The notes beneath the pieces are model-generated. The model worked only from the letters and a program-made list of their open reading frames with translations. It was not told the origin of the DNA and did not search any database. 64,000 bases of DNA from Dyadobacter alkalitolerans DSM 23607 (lineage in GTDB: Bacteria > Bacteroidota > Bacteroidia > Cytophagales > Spirosomataceae), in the NCBI RefSeq assembly GCF_000428845.1, contig NZ_AUAS01000001.1, positions 310,001 through 374,000 on the forward strand. The letters are read 5' to 3'. The translations under genes and the position numbers were made by a program. Within the stretch, counting starts at the first letter, position 1. Every line of letters begins with the position of its first letter. This document shows, one piece after another, positions 1 through 9,130 of the stretch.

Positions 1-616
1 CTTTGTCCGTGCTTCTGTCTACAAAAACTTCCCAGCGATTTACCTCGTTGGACGCGCCTGCCAGCCAGTCGCCGTTTGATAGTTCGATCAGCTTGTCTTT
101 TACAGGCCCTCTTCCTCCTTTATCGCCTTTTACCAACTCATAGGCATCCGACCACGTTTCACCCTTATCAGTGGAAGTTTTCACCCAGGTTTCCCAATGC
201 GCAATTTCTTTTCCTACTTTGAAATATAAAATAATCTTGCCGTCTGACGTTTTTTGCAAAACCGGGTTCCAATGTGCGTCTTCGCGGATTTTGGCCACTT
301 CTTTGGGCGCACTCCAGTTTCCCGGCTGGCCTTTTGAAACCCAAATCCCTACATCCGGATTCTTCTCCTCTGTTCCTCCAAACCACGCGATCAGATATTG
401 ACCGTTATCCAGCCTTACCAATGTGGATGCATGGCATTGCGCAAAATCCCGTTTATCTCCAAAAACAAATTCCTTATCGCTTGCCAGTGAATCCTTTAAC
501 TCTTTATTCTCATTTTCCGCTTTGTCCGAACTTTTCGAGTTACAGGAAGTCAGCATGACGGAGGAAAGCAAAAGACCGGTTAACAGGCCGGCACATAGGG
601 TTTTTGGAATGCGCAT
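1..616 (-). CDS. Sialidase-like (BNR/Asp-box) lipoprotein, partial
   Basis: Starts at the ATG on 614-616 and runs off the window edge, so only about 205 N-terminal residues are seen. A lipoprotein signal peptide ends in a lipobox with Cys near residue 25 (VMLTSCNSKS). The mature part resembles the BNR_2/exo-sialidase beta-propeller family: QCHASTLVRLDNGQYLIAWF, then a PDVGIW strand, HWNPVL, and an Asp-box STDKGETW (S-x-D-x-G-x-T-W). Family members cleave terminal sugars from glycans or host glycoconjugates. The true substrate here cannot be read, and many Bacteroidota proteins of this family are not proven sialidases. The C-terminal half with any remaining catalytic residues lies outside the window. 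Confidence 0.8.
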   Translation of the reverse strand, partial: MRIPKTLCAGLLTGLLLSSVMLTSCNSKSSDKAENENKELKDSLASDKEFVFGDKRDFAQCHASTLVRLDNGQYLIAWFGGTEEKNPDVGIWVSKGQPGNWSAPKEVAKIREDAHWNPVLQKTSDGKIILYFKVGKEIAHWETWVKTSTDKGETWSDAYELVKGDKGGRGPVKDKLIELSNGDWLAGASNEVNRWEVFVDRSTDK

Positions 617-673
617 AGGAAGTTGAAATATTGATGTCTGAAAAATGTACGTAGGATTGGACGGAACGGGCTA

Positions 674-1681
674 TTATTTGAGCAATTTCTTTAACTCGTC
701 CATCACCATTCCTGGCGCTTGCTCTTCGTATAAAATGCGATAAACGGCACTTGTAATGGGCAGGCTTACCTCGTGGATCTTGTTCATTTCGGTAATGCTT
801 TTTGTGGCATAGTAACCTTCCGCGATCATTTTCATTTCCAATTGCGCCGCCTTGACGCTATATCCGCGGCCGATCATATTCCCAAAAAGCCTGTTCCTGC
901 TAAACTGCGAGTAAGCCGTCACAAGCAAGTCGCCCAGATATGCGGAGGAGCTCATGTTGCGTTCGCGCGGGTCTAGGGCAGTAACGAAATTCCCGATTTC
1001 CTGCATGGCATTGGAGACCAGCACGGCCTGAAAATTATCACCGTACCCCAGGCCATGCGTTATGCCGCAGGCCAGCGCTACAATGTTTTTCATCACAGCC
1101 GCATATTCAACGCCGTAGAGATCGTCGAGCGGGTTCGCGGTCACGTAGCGGCAGGTCATCAGTTTAGCAAAATCCTCCGCGCTCGGACATTCCGTGGAAG
1201 CGATCGATAGATAGGATTGCTTTTCCAAAGCCACTTCTTCCGCATGGCAAGGGCCGGCTATCACGCAGGTTTCTTGCAGGTCAATGCCGTATTCTTTGGA
1301 AACCCAGTCCGTAATAAGCATATTCTGGTCAGGAACCATGCCCTTAATGGCCGAAACAATCCTTTTTCCTTGCAAATGTTTGGAAGAAAGATCGCGCAAT
1401 GCTTCCTGGATGAATGCGGCAGGAACTGCCAGGATTACGTAATCAGCACCTTTGACGGCTTCTGTGGTCTTTTCAAAGACCTTCACTTTCCTGGGAGAAA
1501 GCACCACGTCGCTCAGATAGCTGGGGTTATGATGGAATTTACGGATATGCTCAATGTCTTTCTGGTTTCGCAGCCACCACCGGATCTGGACGTTATTTTG
1601 TTCACAAAGGATTTTGATCAGCGCAGTTGCCCAGCTGCCCCCTCCTATCACGGCGATCTTGATGTTGTTTAAAAGACTCAT
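674..1681 (-). CDS. gpsA: NAD(P)-dependent glycerol-3-phosphate dehydrogenase
   Basis: 335 residues, the normal length for GpsA. It reduces dihydroxyacetone phosphate to sn-glycerol-3-phosphate in the cytoplasm, the first step of phospholipid synthesis. The N-terminal Rossmann motif is GGGSWATAL. Further family signatures are SAIKGM, the GPCHAEEV substrate loop, and the catalytic region AAVMKNIVALACGITHGLGY with the conserved Lys of MKN. The ATG at 1679-1681 starts directly at the Rossmann strand, so the start is secure. It lies downstream of, and is separated by a terminator from, the HlyD gene on the same strand, so it is probably transcribed alone. Confidence 0.95.
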   Translation of the reverse strand: MSLLNNIKIAVIGGGSWATALIKILCEQNNVQIRWWLRNQKDIEHIRKFHHNPSYLSDVVLSPRKVKVFEKTTEAVKGADYVILAVPAAFIQEALRDLSSKHLQGKRIVSAIKGMVPDQNMLITDWVSKEYGIDLQETCVIAGPCHAEEVALEKQSYLSIASTECPSAEDFAKLMTCRYVTANPLDDLYGVEYAAVMKNIVALACGITHGLGYGDNFQAVLVSNAMQEIGNFVTALDPRERNMSSSAYLGDLLVTAYSQFSRNRLFGNMIGRGYSVKAAQLEMKMIAEGYYATKSITEMNKIHEVSLPITSAVYRILYEEQAPGMVMDELKKLLK

Positions 1682-1764
1682 TTTTGAGGCCTGAAAAGGT
1701 GTTCAGGCGTAAATTAGATATGAATGAATGTTTTCAAAAATGAGAAGATTTTGACAGAAAATAA

Positions 1765-1795
1765 AAAATCCTTGCAGCAAAGCCGCAAGGATTTT
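1765..1795 (-). terminator. Intrinsic terminator after the TolC-HlyD gene pair
   Basis: An 11-bp perfect stem (1765-1775 with 1785-1795, loop of 9) followed on the minus strand by a T-rich run. It lies 47 bases past the HlyD stop codon and before gpsA, so it should end the tolC-hlyD transcript. Confidence 0.75.
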
Positions 1796-1842
1796 CTTTT
1801 TTAACCTAAACTAAATCGAACTTATTACCCTTTTACAACGTA

Positions 1843-3273
1843 TCAGTTCGCGTTTTCATTTGATTTCTTTTCGTCTTTTTTCACTTCTTCTTTCTTTTTT
1901 TCTACCAGGTCGCCGTTCTTTAGGTTTTTGGACACCGCAATGTAAGGCCCGGAAATAATAGTATCACCCGGTTTAAGGCCGGAAAGAATCTCGATATTTT
2001 CAAAATCGCTGATGCCTGTTTTCACTTCCTTCATTTCTGCCTTGCCATTCACATCCACAAACACAACTTCTTTGATCGCTTCCTCTTTCTTAGGCTTTTT
2101 CTCATCCTCTTCCGGAGCTTGATCCGTCTGCTCGCCGGGGCGTGCACCAGCAGCAACCGGCGGCGTGCTGTTACGCGTGGTCACAGCGGCGATTGGCACA
2201 GAAACCACCCCATTCTTGCGTTCCGTAATAATCTCAACCGAGGCGGTCATACCTGGTTTGAACGGGTAGGATTTTTTGGATTTGGAAACCATCAGATCGG
2301 CAAAGGATTCATTTAATATCTTCACCTTCACTTCAAATTCGGTGACAGCATCGGCAGAAGCACTGGAAACGGCTGATCCTGTGGAGGCTGCAGAAGCCAA
2401 GCCGGCGGCTGTATTTGCGATTTCCTTGACAATTCCCCTGAACTTTCGTCCGGATGCGCTATATGCGTCTACATCAATTTCGGCCGTGTCGCCCAATGCA
2501 ACCCGCACAATGTCGTTCTCATTCACATTTACACGCACTTCCATGTTGCTCAGGTTTGCAATGCGCATCATTTCGGTTCCTGCCATCTGCGAAGTTCCTA
2601 CCACGCGCTCACCCGCTTCGACATTCAATAAGGAGACAACCCCGGTTACGGGTGCAAAAATGCTCGTTTTACGAAGGTTTTCCGCTGCATCTTTCAAGCT
2701 CGCCTCGGCGCTTTTAATGTTGTACAATGCGGCCGAAACATTGGCTTTCGCAGATTCAACATCCTGCTGCGCAACACCGAATGTTGAGGCAAATTGCTCG
2801 TAATCGGCTGCCGAGATCACCTTATCATTATATAGTTTTTTGTTTCTGTCAAAATTCGCTTTCGCTTGCAACAGCCGCGCTTCGGCTTGGGAAACCATTG
2901 CTTTTGTCTGTTCGTAGTTGGCTTTGCTGGAATTGACGGCTGCCTGTGCGCGGGCCATCAAGGATTCATAGTTGTCAGGACGGATTTTTAATAAAAGTTG
3001 CCCTTTCACCACCGAATCGCCTTCCGCAACATTCAGGCTGATAATCTCACCTGAAACATCCGGGCTGAGCTTAACTTCAACCTCCGGCTGAACTTTGCCC
3101 GAAGCGCTCACGCGCTCAATGATATCCGTCTTTTTAACATTGGTATACTCAACCTCCGTTGCTTTGGGCTTGCCAATGTAACCGGCTTGTTTTGCTCCAA
3201 ATAAACCTGCCACAAGAAGTGCGACAATGCCTGCTGTGATCCACCAGATCCGTTTCGAAGATTTACGTGCCAT
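1843..3273 (-). CDS. HlyD/MacA-type efflux periplasmic adaptor
   Basis: 476 residues. Membrane fusion protein that would bridge an inner-membrane pump and a TolC-type channel. A single N-terminal membrane segment (about residues 9-28, IWWITAGIVALLVAGLF) is followed by a biotinyl-lipoyl-like region (EVKLSPDVSGEIISLNVAEG), a long alpha-helical hairpin rich in Ala/Gln/Lys (about 105-200), the second lipoyl half (FAPVTGVVSLLNVEAGERVV) and beta-barrel domains. Unusual parts are a Ser/Ala-rich insert near residue 290 and a strongly charged Lys/Glu-rich insert and C-terminal tail. It follows the TolC gene by 67 bases on the same strand. No ABC, RND or MFS pump gene is beside the pair. Confidence 0.9.
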   Translation of the reverse strand: MARKSSKRIWWITAGIVALLVAGLFGAKQAGYIGKPKATEVEYTNVKKTDIIERVSASGKVQPEVEVKLSPDVSGEIISLNVAEGDSVVKGQLLLKIRPDNYESLMARAQAAVNSSKANYEQTKAMVSQAEARLLQAKANFDRNKKLYNDKVISAADYEQFASTFGVAQQDVESAKANVSAALYNIKSAEASLKDAAENLRKTSIFAPVTGVVSLLNVEAGERVVGTSQMAGTEMMRIANLSNMEVRVNVNENDIVRVALGDTAEIDVDAYSASGRKFRGIVKEIANTAAGLASAASTGSAVSSASADAVTEFEVKVKILNESFADLMVSKSKKSYPFKPGMTASVEIITERKNGVVSVPIAAVTTRNSTPPVAAGARPGEQTDQAPEEDEKKPKKEEAIKEVVFVDVNGKAEMKEVKTGISDFENIEILSGLKPGDTIISGPYIAVSKNLKNGDLVEKKKEEVKKDEKKSNENAN

Positions 3274-3340
3274 ATTTTACTTTGTTACAATTAATGTTGA
3301 TTGAGGATTAGAGGCATTAGGCTAAAAATGAAGGCCTTTT

Positions 3341-4834
3341 TTAAAAATCCGATAACGGACGGTTCATATAAAAATCAAGGATCTTGGTCCGGAAAACGTA
3401 ATCATATTTAGCCTGAACAAGATTACCATTCGCTCTGTCGAGATTTGCCTTGGCAATGTTGTATTCCACGGAGTTGATTGCGCCAACATCAAAACGAACC
3501 TGTGAAACGCGGAACGTTTCCTGTAACGCCTGCACCTGATTGGCGGTTGCCGAGTAGCGCTTGGCTGCGTTTGTCATATCAATGTAAGCCTGCTCCACAT
3601 TTTTACGGATCGTCAACTGAACCTGCTGCGCCTGATATTCATAGGTTTTTTGCTGAATCTTGGCGTTGGCAACATTGTATTTCACCCTGAAATTGGTAAA
3701 AATCGGAATGGTTAAATTGAGATTAATGGCCGAGTTTCTGTTGAAGTTCAGCTGATCCAGATAACCGAATGTGCGAAGGGCACCATTTGGTGTTTCAATT
3801 TTCTGGACTATGGGCAGTTGCTGGTTGTTAACAATGATATAATCGGTCGGCGAAATTACTTCGGTGATCTTGGTTCCCGAACCGTCGGAGACAAAACGTT
3901 CCTTTGGAGCTGCGCTGGAATAGGCTGTGTAAATGCCTCCGTTTAATGTTAAGGAAGGCAACGCGGCACCTTTTGCCAGATCAATGTTAGTTTTAGCGGC
4001 TTCTATGCGCAATTCCGCAGCTTGCATTTGCGGCAGATTACCACGGGCTACATCAAATATCTCCTGGATCGTGGCATCATAAGCTTGCAAAGCCGGATCT
4101 GCCACTTTGATCATTACCACATTGATCTGCTCGCTGCCGGGCATATTCATAAACTGTTTCAAATTCAGCTTCGCAGTTTCAAGGTTGTTTTCGGCATTAA
4201 CCAATGTGAGCTCGTCGTTGGCAAGCTGCGCTTTAAGGTCGAGCAGATTGCTTTCTGCCAACGTTCCTGCTTCAACGAGTTTGGCAGTCCGGTCGACTTG
4301 AAGCTGGGATGCTTCCACTTGCAGCCTCGCCACTCCGATCAGCTCAATGTTGGTCATCACTTGCAGATAGGACAATGCAACATTCAGCATAATGTCATTC
4401 CGGGCAGCATCCAGGTCTTTGGCGCTTGCCTTGTAATTTTCATTGTTGAACTTGATATTATTTTTAATCTGAAAACCATTGAACAATGTAAGCTGCCCGC
4501 CCAGCTGATAGTTGTTCGAGTTCACATTCTGCTGTACAAACTGGTTGGTAAAAGGATCGATATTTCTACCCGAACTGAAACCCTGGCTGGCGCTGAAACT
4601 AATGCTTGGCCAGCGCTGCCATTTGGATTGGGCGTAAATGTTGCCGTTGGTCTGAACGGTAAGCTCTGAAATTTTTATGGAAGGATTGGTTTCCAGCGCA
4701 ATCCGGATGCAATCTTCGAGTGAATAAGTGTTGGCTGCCTGGCTGGTATCTTTCTGTGCGAAGGCTGTGTTTCCCGCAACACATACACAAAATACAATAA
4801 ACAGCAGTGCGGATTTGCGTAACGATTTCAACAT
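3341..4834 (-). CDS. TolC family outer-membrane efflux channel
   Basis: 497 residues. Cleavable signal peptide ends at AFAQ (about residue 27). The mature protein shows the two-fold TolC/OEP repeat: long amphipathic helices rich in Ala, Gln, Asn and Leu, with YSLEDCIRIALETNPSIKIS at the start of the first repeat and LRIEAAKTNIDLAKGAALPS at the second. The family forms trimeric outer-membrane/periplasmic tunnels that dock on HlyD-type adaptors. It is the first gene of a two-gene unit with the downstream adaptor gene (3273-1843). The start ATG at 4832-4834 gives a complete signal sequence. Confidence 0.92.
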   Translation of the reverse strand: MLKSLRKSALLFIVFCVCVAGNTAFAQKDTSQAANTYSLEDCIRIALETNPSIKISELTVQTNGNIYAQSKWQRWPSISFSASQGFSSGRNIDPFTNQFVQQNVNSNNYQLGGQLTLFNGFQIKNNIKFNNENYKASAKDLDAARNDIMLNVALSYLQVMTNIELIGVARLQVEASQLQVDRTAKLVEAGTLAESNLLDLKAQLANDELTLVNAENNLETAKLNLKQFMNMPGSEQINVVMIKVADPALQAYDATIQEIFDVARGNLPQMQAAELRIEAAKTNIDLAKGAALPSLTLNGGIYTAYSSAAPKERFVSDGSGTKITEVISPTDYIIVNNQQLPIVQKIETPNGALRTFGYLDQLNFNRNSAINLNLTIPIFTNFRVKYNVANAKIQQKTYEYQAQQVQLTIRKNVEQAYIDMTNAAKRYSATANQVQALQETFRVSQVRFDVGAINSVEYNIAKANLDRANGNLVQAKYDYVFRTKILDFYMNRPLSDF

Positions 4835-4951
4835 AAGCAGGTCAGAGTTAGATAATCAATATTAGTGTTTACCAGAAAAAACAGCCATCCATTTTGTACG
4901 GACGGTTGCATAGGAAGGGTAAAGGGCAATTCGTACAGAGCTGCCAAAATA

Positions 4952-6187
4952 TCAGTGAAAAAATAAGTATCCCAGCCATATTCCGGCCAAAACGCCTATT
5001 AAATCAGCAATTAATCCGGCTACGATGGCGTAGCGGGTGTTCTTAATACCTACTGAACCAAAATACAGCGCAACAATATACAAGGTCGTATCGGCCGAAC
5101 CTTGAAAAATACATACCAAACGACCCACGAATGAATCGGGCCCGAATTCCTTCATGGCGTCGATCATTAATGCCCGCGCGCCGCTTCCGCTGAGCGGCTT
5201 CATGAGTGCTACGGGCAATGCATCCGTGAAATCGGTGTTCATTCCTGTTGATGCAAACATCCATTTGAGTCCGTCGATCAAATAATCCATTGCGCCGCAA
5301 GCCCTGAATGCGCTGATCGCAACAAGCAGTCCGACCAGATAAGGAATAATGGTTACCGATGTCGTAAAGCCACCTTTCGCTCCTTCAATGAATGTTTCAA
5401 ATACATTGATTTTCCGATACATCCCCCAAGCCAGAAACCCAGCCACAACGCCCAGCAGCACCGAATTACCAACGAAAATGGATACCGTTTCAATCTGTTC
5501 TTTGGGAAGGCCTGATAAATACCACAGCATCAGCGCGATAATGGTTGTTATACTGCCCAATCCCAGCATAATGGTCCGGTTGAAAAGGTTGATCTTCTGC
5601 CACGCAGCTGTAATCAGCATACTCATCACCGTGGTAATGTAAGTGCCTACTACACAGGGAATAAATACATCGGAAGGGCTTTCTGCGCCCAAAATGGCTC
5701 TTTGTGCAATGATAGAAAGCGGGATGATCTGCAAACCCGAAGTATGCAAAACCAGGAACATGATCTGCGCATTGCTCGCCGTATCCTTACTGGGGTTCAG
5801 CTCCTGCAAACTTTGCATGGCTTTTAGCCCGAAAGGCGTTGCGGCATTATCCAGCCCCAGGAAATTGGCGGAGAAGTTCATGATCATCTGCCCGTTTGCC
5901 GGGTGATCTTTGGGAACCTCGGGGAAAAGTTTGTTAAAAAAAGGGCCTATAAACCTGGCAAGCGCATTAATGATCCCTGCTTTTTCACCAACATTTAAAA
6001 TCCCCAGAAAAAATGTCATCACGCCGGTAAGCGGCAAAGCAATGTCCATCACCGCAACCTTGGCCATTTCCAGCATTCCTTCCGTAATTGCCTTAAAACT
6101 CTGCACATCACCGGTAAGGATAAATTTCAGAAGCGCAATGATGAAAGCAATGACAAAAAAGGAAACGAAAATGTAATTTAACGCCAT
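4952..6187 (-). CDS. Fused SpmA/SpmB nucleoside-recognition membrane protein
   Basis: 411 residues, polytopic membrane protein. The N-terminal half matches SpmA (NFSANFLGLDNAATPFGLKA, a hallmark with the NAATP core). The C-terminal half matches SpmB (GAKGGFTTSVTIIPYLVGLL, PLSGSGARALMIDA, and GSADTTLYIVALYFGSVGIK). In spore formers these are two proteins linked to core dehydration. In Bacteroidota they occur as one chain with no known function, and the 'nucleoside recognition' domain name is historical. Presence does not imply sporulation. It is transcribed alone, with a likely promoter at 6271-6278. Confidence 0.88.
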   Translation of the reverse strand: MALNYIFVSFFVIAFIIALLKFILTGDVQSFKAITEGMLEMAKVAVMDIALPLTGVMTFFLGILNVGEKAGIINALARFIGPFFNKLFPEVPKDHPANGQMIMNFSANFLGLDNAATPFGLKAMQSLQELNPSKDTASNAQIMFLVLHTSGLQIIPLSIIAQRAILGAESPSDVFIPCVVGTYITTVMSMLITAAWQKINLFNRTIMLGLGSITTIIALMLWYLSGLPKEQIETVSIFVGNSVLLGVVAGFLAWGMYRKINVFETFIEGAKGGFTTSVTIIPYLVGLLVAISAFRACGAMDYLIDGLKWMFASTGMNTDFTDALPVALMKPLSGSGARALMIDAMKEFGPDSFVGRLVCIFQGSADTTLYIVALYFGSVGIKNTRYAIVAGLIADLIGVLAGIWLGYLFFH

Positions 6188-6270
6188 AATGAAGGTTCGG
6201 GGTGCTAGGCAGTATTAGTAAAGATTTGATTACAATGTCGAAAGTAAAATATTTTATTTAATGTAAATAA

Positions 6271-6278
6271 CAAAGGTA
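6271..6278 (-). promoter_or_regulatory. Candidate -7 box for the SpmAB gene
   Basis: On the minus strand the site reads TACCTTTG, a perfect match to the Bacteroidota -7 consensus TAnnTTTG. It lies about 84 bases before the start codon at 6187. I see no convincing -33 TTG at the usual spacing, so the call rests on the -7 element only. Confidence 0.4.
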
Positions 6279-6321
6279 TATTGCAAAGTAGTAACCGCAT
6301 CGCCACCTAATATTGATTCCA

Positions 6322-6786
6322 ATGAAGTATTGCAGCCTTTTACTCCTGCTCACCTTGTTTGCCTGTGATTCAAATACCAAAACTAAAACAGACGCCCAGA
6401 GGAATGAAATCGTGAACGACACCATTCCTGCTGAAAGAAAAGTGGTTGAAAACAGCCCCGTGGCCAGTTTCAGTGAAAAAGTTAAGGACCCGCTTAATGA
6501 CTGGCGCTTTTCCGTGGATGTCTACGAAACAAAATCAACCTTTGATTTTTTAGTCAAAATAAAATACAAAGAACTGGACGCTGAGGACAACATTAAGATC
6601 CCGAATTTCGGCATTATGCCCAAAGTGGAAGTCCGCAAAGGAAAAGAAGAGCAATCGTGCATCATTGGTTTTCTGGATAAAGCGGGTGAATTTAAAGAAT
6701 ACAAGCTGGTGCAGGTGAAGAATCAGGAGTTGAAGATCTCCACCATTAAGCATTACGCAAGAACACTGTATAAAAAGAAGAAATAA
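6322..6786 (+). CDS. Small lipoprotein of unknown function
   Basis: About 154 residues. I chose the ATG at 6322 (MKYCSLLLLLTLFACDSN) because it begins a standard lipoprotein signal peptide with lipobox LFAC and Cys near residue 15. An in-frame TTG nine bases upstream is less likely. The mature part is charged and beta-rich with no domain I recognise. It includes a segment DWRFSVDVYETKSTFDFLVK and a C-terminal Lys-rich end. It is divergent from the SpmAB gene and ends at a bidirectional terminator. Predicted location is the periplasmic face of a membrane. Confidence 0.75.
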   Translation: MKYCSLLLLLTLFACDSNTKTKTDAQRNEIVNDTIPAERKVVENSPVASFSEKVKDPLNDWRFSVDVYETKSTFDFLVKIKYKELDAEDNIKIPNFGIMPKVEVRKGKEEQSCIIGFLDKAGEFKEYKLVQVKNQELKISTIKHYARTLYKKKK

Positions 6787-6805
6787 ATAAAAAAGTTTTT
6801 CAAAC

Positions 6806-6836
6806 ACAAAAGAGCCTGGTATTCAGGCTCTTTTGT
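6806..6836. terminator. Bidirectional intrinsic terminator
   Basis: A 13-bp perfect stem (6806-6818 with 6824-6836) with a 5-base loop. The stem has an A-run on its left flank and a T-run on its right, so it can terminate both the lipoprotein gene (+) and the convergent T9SS gene (-). Confidence 0.85.
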
Positions 6837-6856
6837 CGTTCATATGTGAGAAAAAG

Positions 6857-8377
6857 TTAATTCAACACGACCCGCACATTCTCCCCAGCTTTTTTGTCGT
6901 GAATGATTTGCAGATAATACGTGCCTCTCGGCAGATCGCCCACCGGAATAGAAATCGTCTTTTTATCATTCAGGTCATCGGCTATGACAAATTCCTCTTC
7001 TGAAACGGATTTCACTTCCTTCGTACTCGCTTCGCTGAAAAGCTTCACCATTTCAGGCAGCACGTCGTTTTCAGCTTTGTTTTCAAATGTAATGTATATG
7101 AAGTCCTTGGCTGGGTTAGGGTAAATTTCATAGACCGGGCCATTTTCCAAACAGTTGTCCACGCATATCGTAACACCCTTCTTCACCGATCCAAAACAAT
7201 TGCTTGCCGTCACATCCACGCCATAGCAATTATTGACATAGGAATTGAAGTAAGCCGTGCCACCATTAGAGTTAATAATCGTATTCGCAGGATCGGAGGT
7301 GGTCCAGACGCTGAACTTCGTTTCCGGCTCGCTGGTATAAGCATTCAACGAAACGCCCGCGCCGTTACACATGAAATCCGGAGAACCGCCACCATTCTCC
7401 GTGACGAGCAATGCACCCGGCAAAGGCGCACTCCGTTTCACCTGCACCGGCGTGCTGTAAGCCGTAGTAACCCCACAAACCGAGTTCGTAGCCGAAACCT
7501 TCACCGTTCCATCGCTCACTCCAGTCAAATGCGCCGTATTCGTATTCCCCGGCGAACTAACCGTTATCCCACCAGAAGCAACCCAATTATATGTAGTTGC
7601 ATTACTAGCAGAGGCAGTAATGTCTTTGGGAGCACATAGGAGGATGGGACCGGAGTTGATGGTCGGAACTGTTGGGAGCGGGCGAGTAATGGTGAGCTGC
7701 GAGGAAGTTGCCAGCCCCGGAACATCGCTTCGGCTAGCAATCACTTTAATAACACCGCCAGAGCCTGCACCCGGCGTCACCGTAATCGTATTTCCACTGC
7801 CACTATGTGTCCAGCCAGCCGGATACGTCCAGGTATAATTCGTAGCATTCATCACAGCAGGAACCGAAACCGTAATCGGCGTCTTGCCACAAGCCAGCTG
7901 ATAACTGCCGGCATAAGCAATGTTATTGATCTTAATGTTGCCAGGTGTGCCCAGGTATTTGATTGGGATATTTTTAGTGACACTAAGCGCAGGGGGACAG
8001 GATGTGCAATTATCAGCCTGGCTCGCAGGCACGCCAGACGTAACCTTCAAGATGCCATCGCCATTGTAATTATTCCAGACGACTTCAATAGATGTTTAAC
8101 CGTCACCACCATACTTTGAGGGACTAATTACAGTACCACCGACAATGACACCATTGGTAACCTCCCAGTTGTATTTACAATCTTTTCCTTTACCACATTT
8201 GTCAAACTCCGTCATGCTAACTGAATATTTATGCGCAACCTGATTTGGAAGTGCATAGCTACACGTGAAGGCAGGCCCTTCGCAAACAATAGCAGCCTTC
8301 TGGCACAAGGCGGAGACCGAATTGACGGCAGTGAGACATATAATAGCTAACCAAAAATTCAGATCAATTCTTTTCAT
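6857..8377 (-). pseudogene. T9SS-sorted adhesin-like protein interrupted by an in-frame TAA
   Basis: One continuous reading frame runs from the ATG at 8375-8377 to the stop at 6857, broken only by a single TAA codon at 8096-8098. The 93-residue N-terminal part carries a signal peptide and a PKD-like opening (KYNWEVTNGVIVGG). The part after the stop continues the same domain without frame change (TSIEVVWNNYNGDGILKVTS). It then has several Ig/PKD-like repeats (TYNWVASGGITVSSPGN and similar), and a C-terminal type A sorting domain with YEIYPNPAKDF and a final KAGENVRVVLN strand. Intact, it would be a cell-surface or secreted protein exported by type IX secretion. The stop may be a true nonsense mutation or a base-call error (CAA to TAA would suffice). 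A gene finder would call two pieces, 8096-8377 and about 6857-8050 from a TTG. It follows the outer-membrane gene by 12 bases. Confidence 0.8.
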
Positions 8378-8389
8378 GGCGAAATTGGT

Positions 8390-9031
8390 TTAAAGATGAT
8401 AAGTGACATTGATTATCCTTACGGCATTGAAATAAGTATTGAAATACCGTGTTCTTGACCTTGTCGTTTCCTTGTCGGCATGGAGAGTCTGCTCGATGTT
8501 GTATTTGAATATCAAGGCGGTTTCGGCTGAGATGGAGAGGCGATTTATAATCCTGTATTTGATTCCTGCAAAAGGATTGAGACCAAAGCCATATGTCTGG
8601 TTTGGGAAGGGGTCGTACCTTTGATCGTGCGACTTATGATATGAAAACTGGAAATCAGCGCCGTAAAAGAGTTGATGTTTTCCGGAGTTTCGCCGAAATT
8701 CGTATCCAAGCGTTGCGGCCGCATTGAAGTTATCCATCAAGCGATAAGGCACAGCATTACCCGCAGAATCTGCATAGTAATAGTCCTTACCTAAACTCGA
8801 ATCATAATTCTCGAGAGAGAACCGGTAAGCGCCTTTTGATTTTGGAGCATATCGGATCATTAGATTCCCAAAAGACCCTACCCAACCAATCAAGCCTATA
8901 CTAGCATCCCACTTGTAATCCTTAAATTCCTTACTCGCTTTTTTTGTTGTCTCAGGAGGTTTTTCCTGTCCATATACATGAATACTCAGCCAGAGCGTCC
9001 CGGCTAGAAGAAGGATAAATGTTCTCATCAT
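8390..9031 (-). CDS. Outer-membrane beta-barrel-like protein, unknown function
   Basis: About 213 residues from the ATG at 9029-9031, chosen because it starts a clean signal peptide (MMRTFILLLAGTLWLSIHVY, cut after YGQ). A longer frame reaching 9088 would put charged residues ahead of the signal. The mature protein has alternating hydrophobic strands with aromatic ends (LGYEFRRNSGKHQLFYGADF, NPFAGIKYRI, final RIINVTYHL), as in small outer-membrane barrels. No specific family is recognised. It is upstream of the interrupted T9SS gene on the same strand and probably co-transcribed. Confidence 0.7.
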   Translation of the reverse strand: MMRTFILLLAGTLWLSIHVYGQEKPPETTKKASKEFKDYKWDASIGLIGWVGSFGNLMIRYAPKSKGAYRFSLENYDSSLGKDYYYADSAGNAVPYRLMDNFNAAATLGYEFRRNSGKHQLFYGADFQFSYHKSHDQRYDPFPNQTYGFGLNPFAGIKYRIINRLSISAETALIFKYNIEQTLHADKETTRSRTRYFNTYFNAVRIINVTYHL

Positions 9032-9130
9032 GACTTTTAGATGTTTATTTGATTGGTACAAATAAAACATCCATAAATCATACAGCACGCACGAAAACCC
9101 CAGCTTCGTTCCTACAAAAACCCAGAAAAA

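Noticed and set aside
4022..4669. Plus-strand frame of 215 codons opposite the TolC gene
   Set aside because: Shadow of a gene with clear family features on the minus strand.
4952..6187. Sporulation capacity from the SpmAB protein
   Set aside because: The fused family is widespread in non-sporulating Bacteroidota. No other spore gene is seen.
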